A stretch of DNA of 64,000 bases from Ovis canadensis (GCF_042477335.2 NC_091256.1:35680001-35744000); one strand, 5' to 3'. Counted from the stretch's first letter, positions 1 through 11,719 are shown. The notes: a model not told the origin generated them from the sequence alone. Translations and numbers: made by a program.

Positions 1-1119
1 CCCTTTCTTAATCCCCCATTTTTCAATCTGTCTACGTCAAACTAACACATTCCATCCCTTCTACACAAACGCCAAATAGTCAACACTAAAAGGAAAATAA
101 AATGGGGTAATTCTCTTTTGGAATGCCATCTTTCGGCATTTCTCTCCAGAAATGTCTCAAGGTCTTTTGGCAAAGGGAGTTTGTTCCAAAAGGCTGGCAC
201 TGTGGTATCCTAGTCTGGGATTGCAACAGTTGTCTATAGCATTCTTCCTCATTTCCTGTTGGGAACAGCTGTGAGAGGCTGTTTATTAAATAACTGTTCC
301 AATTCTACAGCTCCCTCCCCACCCCACCTCTAGGAAACCATTTGGCATTTCAAGGTTAGATACCATGAAGGCTGTCCATTGATACGTTAATAGAAAAAAC
401 TGAGTTTATTTGAAAGGAAAAGATAATTTGTTTCTGTTATCCTCAATTATTATGAGCACTGTTAAAAAGGTAAGTATGGACCTCCAAATGATATAATGAT
501 GTACGACAATGCTTCAACTTTCTCGGTAAGAAATTTTTACTCTTATTTCTTAGGGCCAATGCACACTTGAATACAGGGGAGCCAGATAAATGGAGACTGA
601 AAGATAGAAGAGACAGTGACATTTGCCTTCTTCCCTTTTCAGAGAAACAACACCTAAGAAATGTGGAACAAACCTAGGATCGAATCTGATGCCACAAATA
701 ACTCAACCAAGTGTCTCTCTAGAGACACAGGCAAATTTGCACATTGCTTTATGAAGGCTTTTACCTTTAAATGTGAGAGTTCATTTGAAAATGGTCTCTA
801 GTTGCTCAGGGAACATGGCTGAAGCCATTTTCTCTAAAACATCCCCTGCACAGAATCCGCAAGGAGCTCCATTTTGAATTTTGAATTAAACTTAAAATTT
901 TGAATCAGAATCTTCTTCTCAATGGGGCTAATGTCCTCAAAAGGCACACTGATCAGTCTCGTTGTTTCGTACATGTTATATGCGCTCTTCATGAGTTTCC
1001 TTGTAAAAGAGCTTGGAGATGGATGGAGGGAAAAGCAAACAAGGAAGAGATGGAATTGAAAGCAATAAAACTAACATTGTAGTTTAAATCATGTTGTATC
1101 ACTATAACATGTGAATATG
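1..1119. other. Intergenic, nothing recognised
   Basis: A/T-rich single-copy-looking DNA. No exon, repeat family or RNA gene was recognised; the small open frames lack family resemblance. Confidence 0.5.
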
Positions 1120-1322
1120 TGAAGTCGCTTGGTCGTGTCTGACTCTTTGCGACCCCATGGACTGTAGCCTACCAGGCTTCTCTGTCCATGGGATTTTCCA
1201 GGCAAGAATACTGGAGTGGGTTACCATTTCCTTCTCCAGGGGATCTTCCCAACCCAGGGATTGAACCCGGGTCTTCCGCATTGGAGGCAGGCACTTTAAC
1301 CTCTGAGCCACCAGGGAAGCCT
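1120..1322 (-). mobile_element. Bov-tA SINE
   Basis: Antisense copy: starts GAAGTCGCTTGGTCGTGTC, contains the typical GACCCCATGGACTGTAG and CAGGCAAGAATACTGGAGTG and ends at ACCAGGGAAGC (the SINE's tRNA-derived head). Full-length by eye. Confidence 0.9.
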
Positions 1323-1329
1323 TATTTCA

Positions 1330-1395
1330 TAGCCTGAGAACAGTGCCTGGCATACAGTGGCCACTAAGTTTGTTGACTGAATGAATGAGATTCTC
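1330..1395 (+). repeat. MIR tail fragment
   Basis: CAGTGCCTGGCATACAGTGG followed by TTGACTGAATGAATGA, the typical 3' part of MIR/L2-type repeats. Confidence 0.55.
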
Positions 1396-2560
1396 AAACA
1401 ATCAATGATTACAGATCAGTTTAGTTTTGTCTAACATCCAATGGAGAGAAATCTTGGAGAGAAGAATGAGCTCTGATGTAGAAATCTTGCATTCTGAAAA
1501 AGGGAAAAGTTCTTGATGTTTAAATGTTACTCAATATTCTAAAGAGGTGGAGAAAATTTGGAAAGCTATTCTTTGGAATTCAACAAAAATTTTTCACTAC
1601 ATGTTCATGTGACTGCCTTGCTAATTTTAAAATATTAATTTAGGGTGAAATACCAAATTACTGTCTCTTTCATGTCCATAACAGGAATAGTCTATTGAAA
1701 TATGCCCAGATGTCTTTTGCATCTTCTTCAAAGCAGCCTGAGTAAATGCTTGGCTCAGCAGGTAACCAGGCAGAGTTCTGGGCTCTGGCTCACCTGCTAT
1801 CCCCTTTCCACCCCAAAATTTTAGATCAGTCCAAAGAGAGACAGAAAAATGTTAGTGGAATACATAATGAATGAAGCTTTCCAGGGTTGTAGGGAAACCC
1901 AGCCACTCCCTCTCTGAGCCCATCCCAAATGCTCATGCAGCAGCTGATAGCAGCAGGGCAACAGGTGATGTGAAGGGAGGGCCAAGGAGGTCAAAGCAAG
2001 ACCAGATCATGAACCCATAAACCCAGCATCATCAGCAAACAGCCCCCACTTCCTCTTCCACTAACCACATAGCTCTATCAGGCAATCGGGTTTCCCTGGA
2101 GGTTTTGCAGAGGTGTCCTAGTGGTGACTACTGCTCTTTGTTATATGCAAGGATGACTGCAGTTTTACTCAGGTGCAGTGGCCAGTCCTTCTCGCAAAAC
2201 ACTATTCTGCACTCAAATACTCATTCACCCTCTTCTTCCTCATTCCATTTGTTAATAGCCCTTAAGCCCTCTTGCATATTTCTCATGGTGGATGGTAGCA
2301 TGTTTAACTTGTTTGATAAGCTGGTTTGTTTCATTCCAAAGGAATTTTTATCTTCTCATCATCGTATGATGTTGGGAGGTGACCCAGTAACACAGGGTAT
2401 GCCTGCTATTCTCTTTCAGTGACAACCTTTTACCCTGGTGATACATAATAAAAGGATTTTATGGACTCAAATAACGTGTCTTTGCATCTGGTCCCATAGG
2501 AATATGTTCATCCATTTTTCGCACATACCCCATGTATGTATTTAACTCCACATATGTATC
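1396..2560. other. Intergenic, nothing recognised
   Basis: No repeat family or exon was recognised. The open frame at 2105-2422 shows no known domain and has codon use unlike DUSP10. Confidence 0.45.
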
Positions 2561-2874
2561 AGTTCGGTTCAGTTCAGTCACTCAGTTATGTCTGACTCTT
2601 TGCAGCCCCATGAATCACAGCACACCAGGCCTCCCTGTCCATCACCAACTCCTGGAGTTCACTCAAACGCATGTCCATTGAGTTGGTGATGCCATCCAGC
2701 CATCTCATCCTCTGTCGTCCCCTTCTCCTCCTGTCCCCAATCCCTCCCAGCATCAGGGTCTTTTCCAATGAGTCAGCTCTTCTCATGAGGCAGCCAAAGT
2801 GTTGGAGTTTCAGCTTCAGCATCATTCTTTCCAATGAACACCCAGGACTGATCTCCTTTAGGACGGACTGGTTG
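2561..2874 (-). mobile_element. BovB LINE, 5'-truncated 3' end
   Basis: Starts with the antisense tail AGTTCGGTTCAGTTCAGTCA and continues through CCTCCCTGTCCATCACCAAC to CATTCTTTCCAATGA, the last 0.3 kb of BovB. Likely target duplication ATATGTAT/ATATGCAT on the two sides, one mismatch. Confidence 0.9.
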
Positions 2875-3239
2875 GATATGCATAGATTCTAAATATTCCA
2901 TTTTGCAGTGTTGAGAAAGGCAGCTGTTCTCTTCATTTCATAAGAACATAAAAAGAACGGTACTCTGAAAACAATTCATAATTCATTAACACCAATGTTA
3001 GGACTTTGAGCATGCTTCTAAAGGAATTTCTGTGGGATACTGTAACTCTTTTCCAGAACATCAGTGACAAATGGTTGGGCCACCTTCGTATCATCCAGAA
3101 GCACAATGGAGCCTTTAGAGTCTGCTTATTCTCTACCTGTACCTCTTCTTGGGGCAATAAGTTCAAAATTTTATTACTAGTTGTGTGAAGGGAGTGCCCT
3201 ATAATTTTTTTCAAGTGCATCTCTTAATGCCTTGAAAAA

Positions 3240-4040
3240 CTACCAAGACAAGTGGTTCTTAAAGTTATTCAAAGAATCCTAGGGCTTCCTGAGATCATAT
3301 AAAGGGAATTCATGGGGTGAAAACACTTTTTATAATATTACGAAGACATTATTTGTCTTTTTCATTGTGTTAACATTTGTACCAGTGATTCAAAATTGGT
3401 GGCGGGTAAAACTATAAAACTGCTGGCACTTTCATGCAAATCTTGGTATTAACACCAAATGGTAATAGTAGTTTTCTTTTTTCCATTGCCACACAGATTC
3501 AGTTAAGAAAAAGTACTCATTTCATGTAATAATGCCCTTGATGGATCAGTCAAAACTATTAACATTATTAAATCTCAACTTTTGAATAAATAGCAGCTAT
3601 GTGACAAAATGGGAAATAAGCATAAAGCAATTATGCTACATGCCAAAATATTACGGCTGTTTGAAAGGAAAGCATTTGGAGATTGTTTGTGGTGCAAGCT
3701 GAACTAGCCACTCATTTCATGAAACACTATTTTTATTTGAAAAAAACTATGGTTATTCAGGCTTTCGTATTTGATCAGACATTTTCTCAAAAGTGAATGA
3801 AGTAAGCATGTCACTAAAAGAATACAACTGAAAAAAATTATTACCAGTAGTAAAATTTGAGATTTCAAATGAAAATTAAAATAAAATTTTTACATTTAAA
3901 AGCACTGCTTTTCTATCATGACATTTAGTTTAAGAACTTCCTAGTAAATACTTTTCTGATGATATCAATTATGAGGTCAATGAATGTAGTTCTTAAATAC
4001 TGTATAATGAAATACATAAGCATTTGGAAGAGCTGCAATA
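3240..4040 (+). pseudogene. hAT-type (Buster/Charlie, ZBED-like) transposase relic, first part
   Basis: The DNA follows the coding strand of an old hAT transposase known in mammals: segments such as GACAAAATGGGAAATAAGC (about 3602), GCTGAACTAGCC (about 3699) and ACTATGGTTATTCAGGCTTT (about 3747) occur in family order. It is full of stops and indels, so no protein is made. It stops in CATTTGGAAGAGCTGCAAT at about 4040 and resumes after an inserted LTR at about 4541. The hAT assignment rests on my recollection of the family's DNA; the exact subfamily name is uncertain. Confidence 0.65.
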
Positions 4041-4540
4041 GGTTAAATTTTGACCCCACAACTTTTGGCCCCTGGTGTCACATGATTTTTGTTATAATAC
4101 ATGACAAAAAGGAGTTTGCAGATGTAACTAAGGTTCGTGATTAGTTGATTTTAAGACACATTGAATATCCTAGATTATATAGATGAATCCAAATTGCAGA
4201 CGCCCTTAAGAAAAAGAAGAAACAGGAGAGCTTTAAAGAATGAAAAGAACTCAACCTGCTTTCCCTATCTTGAAGACAAAGGGTATCACAAAGAAAGTGT
4301 AGGAAGAGAATGAACTCTGTGAATGCTTTGAATGAGACTGGAAGTATATTCTTCCTCAGAGTCACCCCTAAGCAATGCATATGACTCTTACCTTGATTTT
4401 GGCCTTCTCAGACCTAAGCAGAGAACCCAGTTGAGACACAGTATCTGGACTTCTGATCCCTGGAAACTGTGAGAAATGGGTGTTGCATTAAGCCTCTTAA
4501 TTTGTGGAAATTGCTTGTTGCAGCAATAGAAAACTAATAT
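4041..4540 (+). mobile_element. MLT1-type MaLR LTR inserted in the hAT relic
   Basis: Reads through the typical MaLR marks GAGTTTGCAGATGTAACTAA, GACTTCTGATCCCTGGAAAC and the terminal GCAATAGAAAACTAATA. It sits exactly between two parts of the hAT transposase relic. A solo LTR of an ancient endogenous retrovirus-like element, non-coding. Confidence 0.75.
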
Positions 4541-4600
4541 ACTCCGTGAACCAAATATTTTCCAAATGACCAATATATGATGCTTCTTATCTGTAGCTTA
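4541..4600 (+). pseudogene. hAT transposase relic, continuation
   Basis: GTGAACCAAATATTTTCC and AATGACCAATATATGATGC continue the same transposase right where the left part broke off, showing the LTR landed in a resident transposon copy. Confidence 0.6.
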
Positions 4601-4659
4601 ATATATGGCTTGAGCAATATCAATCATTTTCTAGGCAAATATTGCTTTTGTCTTCTTCT

Positions 4660-5195
4660 CCTATTTGTCTACTCACTGAACTCTAGTTACACATATATTC
4701 ACTGTACTACATGAACTTTTCTCATATATATGTCGTTGACTCAAATACATATTTCCTCATGGATTTCCTTCTCCTATATGTATTTTCCATCTTTTTGAGT
4801 TTTCATTCTTAATTCTATAAACTTTATTCTAATTTTTCTTTCAGCTCCCTAATTTTTTCTTATGTCTAATCATTGTTGAACCCATCTAATGATTTTTAAA
4901 TTTTAGTTAATATTTTAGTGATATAATTTACTTTTGTTTAAGTGTCTTCTAAAATTCTGTTTATCTTGTGATATTAAGTGAACATAAAATTTAATCTTCA
5001 TGTCTGAAAGATACATATACATCATATATACATACACACACACACATATATACACATACATTTTATATATATATATATGAAATTGTGGAGAGAGAATCTG
5101 GAGCTCTGGATAATATTTATCTATTACCTAGGCTAAAGCCAGGAGTACTTTCAATCCCAGAGTCATCTTAATCCAACACATGACTAAAATGCTCC
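4660..5195 (-). repeat. A/T-rich L1-like antisense fragment and (TA)/(CA) low complexity
   Basis: T-rich stretch with phrases common in antisense mammalian L1 (e.g. TTTTAAATTTTAGTTAATATTT). An interrupted (CA)n/(TA)n run lies at about 5020-5080. Family assignment is tentative. Confidence 0.4.
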
Positions 5196-5760
5196 AAGGA
5201 TGGATTCAGTTCAGTTCAGTCACTCAGTCGTGTCCAACTTTTTGCGACCCCATGAATCACAGCACGCCAGGCCTCCCTGTCCATCACCAACTCCCAGAGT
5301 TCACTCAGAGTCACGTCCATCGAGTCAGTGATGCCATCCAGCCATCTCATCCTCGGTCGTCCCCTTCTCCTCCTGCCCCCAATCCCTCCCAGCATCAGAG
5401 TCTTTTCCAATGAGTCAACTCTTCGCATGAGGTGGCCAAAGTATTGAAGTTTCAGCTTTAGCATCATTCCTTCCAAAAAATACCTAGGACTGATCTCCTT
5501 TAGAAAGGATTGGTTGGATCTCCTTGCAGTCCAAGGGACTCTCAAGAGTCTTCTCCAACACCACAGTTCAAAAGCATCAATTCTTCGGCGCTCAGCCTTC
5601 TTCACAGTCCAAGTCTCACATCCATACATGACCACTGGAAAAACCATAGCCTTGACGAGACGGACCTTAGTTGGCAAAGTAATGCCTCTGCTTTTGAATA
5701 TGCTATCTAGGTTGGTCATAACTTTTCTTCCAAGGAGTAAGCATCTTTTAAGGATGGATT
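5196..5760 (-). mobile_element. BovB LINE 3' fragment with 11-bp target duplication
   Basis: The element (5207-5749) is antisense and starts with CAGTTCAGTTCAGTCACTCA. It extends up to the RT C-terminal region (translates in reverse as [20 protein letters not shown]). It is flanked by a perfect direct repeat AAGGATGGATT at 5196-5206 and 5750-5760. A 5'-truncated insertion with a partly open reading frame; no intact ORF. Confidence 0.95.
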
Positions 5761-6132
5761 ACAAACTCTATAAGGTTGATATACTCATTATCTCCTTCGT
5801 CCACAGCTATAATCCTTTGGAGGTACCAATCTAAAACTTGAGAGATTTACCAGTATCCTTCCCTCCTTGGAGGGAACATTGAACTCCAACATTTCCCTTA
5901 GTTCTCTCAGCCTGCCAAAGACTTTGCTTAACTTTTCATCCTCTCAGCTGACTCTTCCAGAGCCGGAAGATGCATTAATGTTAAAGCATGCCCAAATGCC
6001 AAGATTACTTCACTGGGTTTCCTTAACTTTGTTTCTATAATTTAGAATGACTTCAGCAGTTCTCTAGTGTTTTCAAAAATGTTTCTCATATTATATCCAG
6101 TTTTAGTAATTATTTATTAAGAATATCTTTTT

Positions 6133-6243
6133 AAAAAAAATTTTGGCCATGCCATGGGGCATGTGGGATCTTAATTCCCTTGGACTCATGACCCCTGAGT
6201 TGGAATTATGGAGTCTTAACCACTGGACTGATGAGGAAGTCCC
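6133..6243 (-). mobile_element. CHR-type tRNA-Glu SINE
   Basis: Antisense copy: A-rich tail at the left, TTTTGGCCATGCCATGGGGC, then GTCTTAACCACTGGAC and GAAGTCCC at the right. Old cetartiodactyl SINE. Confidence 0.75.
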
Positions 6244-6359
6244 ATAGTAATTAATTTTAGTATAATAATTGACCCAAATTGCTAGCCCTACTTTACTATA
6301 AGCAAATCCTTATCCCTTATAGGTTATTACAAAGAAGTGAATATAAGGGAAAAGATATG

Positions 6360-6455
6360 GGGAAAACGTATGTATAACTGAATCACTTTCAGGTGCTGTA
6401 CACCTGAAACTAATACAACATTGTAAGTCAAATATACTTAAATAAAATCAATGAA
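6360..6455 (+). mobile_element. Artiodactyl L1 3' end fragment
   Basis: TATAACTGAATCACTTTC, CACCTGAAACTAATACAACA and the terminal TTAAATAAAATC match the L1 3'UTR end seen at several other places in this window. Confidence 0.75.
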
Positions 6456-6459
6456 AAAT

Positions 6460-7660
6460 CTTTGCTGGTAGCTTTTAAGGTTTTCTAATTTTCCTTGATA
6501 TTCTGTAGTTTCTCTACGATGTATTTAAGTATCGGTTTGCTTTTATTTATCCAGCTTCATCGCCATTGCTCTTTTTTCAGTCTGCATCTGGTGTTTGTTT
6601 TCAATTCCTAAACTCTCTACTTTCGTATTTTTGAATATTATTTGTTCCTACTATCTCTAGTCTTTCTTTTTGGGAATTTCTATTAGACATTTGTCAGAAC
6701 CTCTGCATCTGTTCCCTGTACCTTTTAACTTTTCTTCCAAATGCTCTACTCATTTTTCTTGATCTAGGATATTTTCAGTGGTTTACTCAAAATTAGTTTT
6801 CAGTCCACTAATCTCTCCTCTGGTATTTATAATTTAGTGTTTATCTTGTATGTTGTGTTTATTTTTACCACTCATTTTTCATCTTTGAGAATTTATAGTT
6901 TTCCCTCTCAAAAGAGCCTGTTCGCCTTCATAATTTCCTATTATTGTTCTATGAATTATTTTCTTTTCCTTATACTTGAACATCTTGAACATGTACATTT
7001 AAAAAGTTTTATTTTTCTGTTTTCATGTTGAGAAATAACTAAATATTTATTAGACCTGTCTTACAAATACTTCCTGTCCTTCCCCACAGTCTGAAGATGT
7101 ATCCTAAAGTTATTGCATAGTTAGTTTCTGCTGAGACCATCTTGAATTCACTACTTGTATTGATTCTTACTGAGTTAGTAATACAAGAGATTTATCTCAC
7201 TCCAAAACATGATGTAAGTAGGGGTTCTTACTTGTTATAGTTGAGTCTATTTCCATCATATTTAGAAAAACATCCTAATTTTGCACCATATAATTGGACA
7301 GGAGCCAAAGTTTCACATAGAGCTGGGATTTCTTGCAAACAGTACATTTTCATCTTCCACGAGGTACAAAGTTTGCTATCCAATCTTCTGTTCCTACTCG
7401 GGTATTTGAACCCTACTTCTTTCATCTGATTGTATAACCTTCTGGGACACATTCTTCAAATCCTACTTACTTTTTATGTCCAAAATCTCCTTCATTTCTG
7501 ATACCTAGAGAATTTACTTCTTGATTTAAAAACTGGCTGGGTATTTTTAAAGAGGTATTTTGAATCTATTACTCTGTATTTCTGCGTGTTTGAAATTTGG
7601 AGTGTGCTCAGGAGGGCACTTACAGCATTTGTTCAGTCTACCATCTTGAAAGGGATACTT
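6460..7660 (-). repeat. A/T-rich tract, probably degenerate L1 antisense
   Basis: T-rich with phrases typical of antisense L1 (e.g. about 6660-6900 and 7560-7650). No gene recognised. Assignment is by general character, not a full match. Confidence 0.35.
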
Positions 7661-7664
7661 TTTT

Positions 7665-10060
7665 AAACTCTAAATGCAGTAAGTGGGGAAAACCACTAGA
7701 CCATTCAGGTATGACCTAAATCAAATCCCTTATGACTATACAGTGGAAATGAGAAATAGATTTAAGGGACTAGATCTGATAGACAGAGTGCCTGATGAAC
7801 TATGGACGGAGGTTCAAGACATTGTACAGCAGACAGGGATCATGACCATCCTCAAGAAAAAGAAATGCAAAAAAGCAAAATGGCTGTATCAGGAGGCCTT
7901 ACACATAGCTGTGAAAAGAAGAGAAGTGAAAAGCAAAGGAGGAAAGGAAAGATATATCCATTTGAATGCAGAGTTCCAAAGAATAGCAAAGATAGATAAC
8001 AAAGCCTTCCTCAGTGATAAATGCAAAGAAATAGAGGAAAACAATAGAATGGGAAAGACTAGCTCCTGCTAAGTCACTTCAGTCGTGTCCAACTCTGTGC
8101 AACCCCAGAGACGGCAGCCCACCAGACTCCCCCGTCCCTAGGATTCTCCAGGCAAGAACACTGGAGTGGGTTGCCATTTCCTTCTCCAATGCACGAAAGT
8201 GAAAAGTGAAAGTGAAGTCGCTCAGTCCTGTCCGACCCTCAGCGACCCCATGGACTGCAGCCTACCAGGCTTCTCCATCCATGGGATTTTCCAGGCAAGA
8301 GTACTGGAGTGGGGTGCCATTGCCTTCTTTGGGAAAGACTAGAGATCTCTTCAAAAAATTAGAGATACGAAGGGAACATTTCATGCAAAGATGGGCTGGA
8401 TAAAGGACAGAAATGGTATGGACCTAACAGAAGCAGAAGATATTAAGAAGAGGTGGCAAGAATACACAGAAAAACTGTACAAAAAAGATCTTCATGACCC
8501 AGATAATCATGATGATGTGATCCCTCACATTCACCTAGAGCCAGACATCCTGGAATTTGAAGTTAAGTCAGCCTTAAGAAGATCACTAAAAACAAAGCTA
8601 GTGGAGGTGATGGAATTCCAGTGGAGCTATTTCAAATCCTGAAAGATGATGCTGTGAAAGTGCTACACCCAATATGCCAGCAAATTTGGAAAACTCAGCA
8701 GTGGCCACAGGACTGGAAAAGGTCAGTTTTCATTCCAATCACAAAGAAAGGCCATGTTAAAGAATTCTCAAACTACTGCACAACTGCACGCATCTCACAT
8801 GCTAGTAAAGTAATGCTCAAAATTCTCCAAGCCAGGCTTCAGCAATATGTGAACCGTGAACTTCCAGATGTTCAAGCTGGTTTTAGAAAATGCAGAGGAA
8901 CCAGAGATCAAATTGCCAACATCCGCTGGATCATCGAAAAAGCAAGAGAGTTCCAGAAAAACATTTATTTCTGCTTTATTGATTATACCAAAACCTTTGA
9001 CTATGTGGATCACAATAAACTGTGGAAAATTCTGAAAGAGATAGGAATACCAGACCACCTGACCTGCCTTTTGAGAAACCTATATTCAGGTCAGGAAGCA
9101 ACAGTTAGAACTGGACATGGAACAACAGACTGGTTCAAAATAGGAAAAGGAGTACGTCAAGGCTGTATATTGTTACCCTGCTTATTTAACTTCTATGCAG
9201 AGTACATCATGAGAAATGCTGGTCTGGAAGAAGCACAAGCTGGAATCAAGATTGCTGGAAGAAATATCAATAACCTCAGATATGCAGATGACACCACCCT
9301 TATGGCAGAAAGTAAAGAACTAAAGAGCCTCTTGATGAAAGTAAAAGAGGAGAGTGAAAAGCTGGCTTAAAGCTCAACATTCAGAAAACGAAGATCATGG
9401 CATCTGGTCCCATCACTTAATGGCAAATAATGGGGAAACAGTAGAAACAGTGGCTGACTTTATTTTGGGGGGCTCCAAAATCACTGCAGATGGTGACTGT
9501 AGCCATGAAATTAAAAGACGCTTACTCCTTGGAAGGAAAGTTATGACCACCCAAGACAGCATATTTAAAAGCAGAGATATTACTTTGCCGACAAAGGTCC
9601 GTCTAGTCAAGGCTATGGTTTTTCTAGTAGTCATGTGTGGATGTGAGAGTTGGACTATAAAGAAAGCTGAGCACCAAAGAATTGATGCTTTTGAACTGTG
9701 GTGTTGGAGAAGACTCTTGAGAGTCCCTTTGATTGCAAGGATCTCCTTTTGATCCGAAAGGAGATCAGTCCTGGGTGTTCATTGGAAGGACTGACGTTGA
9801 AGCTGAAACTCCATTATTTGGCCACCTGATGGGAAGAGCTGACTCATTTGAAAAGACCCTGATGCTGGGAAAGATTGAGGGCAGGAGAATGGGACGACAG
9901 AGGATGAGATGGTTGGATGGCATCACCAACACCATGGACATGGATTTAGGTAGACTCCAGTGGTTGGTGATGGACAGGGAGGCCTGGTGTGCTGCTCTTC
10001 AGGGGGTTGCAAAGAGTTGGACATGACTGAGAGACTGAACTGAACTAAACGGAACTGAAA
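7665..10060 (+). pseudogene. BovB (RTE) LINE, 5'-truncated, with decayed reverse transcriptase
   Basis: BovB is a horizontally transferred non-LTR retrotransposon whose single ORF encodes an endonuclease and a reverse transcriptase. This copy begins after the endonuclease region (about 2.1 kb of BovB without the nested SINE, against about 3.2 kb for a full element). Frames used in order: 7683-8050, 8343-8642, 8621-9370, 9354-9752, 9733-10026, so at least three frameshifts break it. Visible RT parts include VQAGFRKCRGTRDQIANIRW, GVRQGCILLPCLFN and the catalytic motif YADD at 9281-9292. The 3' end reads GACTGAACTGAACTAAACGG. A BOV-A2 SINE interrupts it at 8063-8330. It cannot move on its own. 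Confidence 0.95.
8051..8342 (-). mobile_element. BOV-A2 SINE nested in BovB, with 12-bp target duplication
   Basis: Element 8063-8330, antisense and dimeric (two monomers, each with CAGGCAAGA..ACTGGAGTGG). It is flanked by GGGAAAGACTAG at 8051-8062 and again at 8331-8342. The BovB reading resumes directly after the second copy. Confidence 0.96.
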
Positions 10061-10298
10061 TTCAATCACATTTGTCAAGAAGGATATTCTGATGCATCTG
10101 CCAGCAACAGATTATAAAAATTCTAAGTCCTATGTTTTTTCCTGAGAAAGTAAATAAGTATTTTAGATCAATATCCTGAACTCAGGCTCAGACTATATAT
10201 TTTTTTTTCCTAATTGAAATGTAGCTGATTTACAATGCTGAGTTCTAGCTGGAGAGAAAGGCTTGGGTAAAGGCAAGGAACTCCATGCTAGTGGGTGT

Positions 10299-10486
10299 GT
10301 GAGTGCTAAGTCGCTTCAGTCATATTGGATTCTGGACTGTCCATGGGATTCTCCAGGCAAGAATACTGGAGTGGATTGCCATGCTCTTCTCAGGGGATCT
10401 TCCACACACAGGCACTGAAACCACGTCTCATATGTCCTCTGCATTGGCAAGCAGACTCTTTACCACTAGCAGCACTTGGGAAGCCC
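10299..10486 (-). mobile_element. Bov-tA SINE
   Basis: Antisense copy from GTGAGTGCTAAGTCGCTTCA to CACTTGGGAAGCC. Likely imperfect target duplication GCTAGTGGGT / GCCAGTGGGT at about 10287-10296 and 10489-10498. Confidence 0.88.
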
Positions 10487-10736
10487 GTGCCAGTGGGTAT
10501 CAGACCTCAATTCCAGAACTCTGTGGATGTTGTCTCATATGGTAAGGTGTCCATAATTTGACTATATGAAGGCTTTTCAGGAGATTATTCTGGATTATGC
10601 AGGTGGGCCTAAATATGTCATGTGTTTTCATAAGAGAAAGATAGAGGGGAATTAGGTACACACAGAGGGGAAGGAAATGAGAAGAGTAAGGCATGAGACA
10701 GTCACGAGCCAAGAAAAGCTGGAAAAGCAAGAGATG

Positions 10737-10743
10737 GATATGC

Positions 10744-10781
<38 letters not shown>

Positions 10782-10910
10782 TGTTGCTTAGTTGTGTCTG
10801 ACTCTTTGCAACCCCATAGACTGTAGCCCACCAGGCCCCTCCATCCATGGGATTCTCCAGGCAAGAGTACTGCAGTGGGCTGCCATTTCCTTCTCCATAG
10901 ATATGCCCTG
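10737..10910 (-). mobile_element. Truncated Bov-tA SINE with (TG)n tail and 11-bp target duplication
   Basis: Flanking repeats GATATGCCCTG at 10737-10747 and 10900-10910 are identical. Between them the antisense SINE runs from CTGTTGCTTAGTTGTGTCTG to CCATTTCCTTCTCCATA and lacks the tRNA-derived head. The (TG) run at 10746-10780 stands where the SINE's 3' tail should be, so the microsatellite grew from the tail. Confidence 0.9.
10746..10780. repeat. (TG)n microsatellite
   Basis: An uninterrupted 35-nt alternating TG tract, at the tail of the adjacent antisense SINE. Likely polymorphic in length. Confidence 0.98.
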
Positions 10911-11211
10911 AGAGCCTTCCAAAGCTGTGTGGCCCTGATGGAAACTTCATCATCAAGGTTTTCAACCTTTTTAACTTTTAGCCTTCAGAAATGTGAGAGA
11001 ATACATTTCTGTCACTTGAAGCCACCAAGGTTGTACTAATTGGTTAGAACAGCCACAGAAAACAAGTACATTCCCGAAACATTTGTGGACGTGAAATGCT
11101 GATGTTAATGGCCAACAATGAATAAATACACAGCTCTTTCCCTGGGAATTTTTACTTTACTAGCCCCTTGTCAAAAGAAATATCCTGACAATAAAATCTT
11201 AGGCATTTACA

Positions 11212-11385
11212 GAGAGCCATGGCTCAAGTGGTAAAGAATCCGCCTGCAATGCAACAGACAGGGTTCCAGTCCCTGGACTGGGAGGAGGAAATGGCACCCC
11301 ACTCCAGTATTCTTGCCTGGAAATCCCATGGACAGAGGAGCGTGGTGGGCTACAGTCCTTGGGGTCGCACAGACAGACATGAATG
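11212..11385 (+). mobile_element. Bov-tA SINE
   Basis: Sense copy: CATGGCTCAAGTGGTAAAGA (A-box region) through CCACTCCAGTATTCTTGCCT to GGGGTCGCACAGACAGACAT. Confidence 0.9.
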
Positions 11386-11719
11386 AGCATCCATGCACAG
11401 GCAGGTCTGGTCATGAAGGCTAACATTTTGAGAAAGTCAGCTTTCGGGTAATGCTCACAGTGGTGGTACCAGTGTTCCAGAGTGCCCGTGATGTCTGGGC
11501 TGGTTATTCAAATCTTCAGAAGATCAATACCAACCATAATTGATGGAATTTTGGATGCTGAGAGAACAGGAGAGTTAGAGGGAACAGATTAAGTTCCTTC
11601 ATTTGCTTCCTTCTTTTATTCATTCATGCATTTATCCAAGCAACAAAGAAGCCAATACCCTTTGATGTAGGAGATCGTCAGACATTGAGATTAACGAGTA
11701 AGGGCTTTGGGTGACACAG

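Larger units (their letters stand above)
10500..11065 (+). mobile_element. MaLR-type LTR, split by a SINE
   Basis: GATTATTCTGGATTATGCAG at about 10582 and, past the SINE, TTAGCCTTCAGAAATGTGAG with ..CACAGAAAACAAGTAC at about 11051-11068 follow the order of a MaLR LTR. Interrupted by the SINE at 10748-10899. Non-coding. Confidence 0.55.

Noticed and set aside
5216-5719. 167-codon minus-strand open frame
   Set aside because: It is the 3' end of a truncated BovB with target duplication, not a gene.
10746-10864. Minus-strand frames with a run of Thr-His codons
   Set aside because: They are translations of the (TG)n microsatellite and adjoining SINE.
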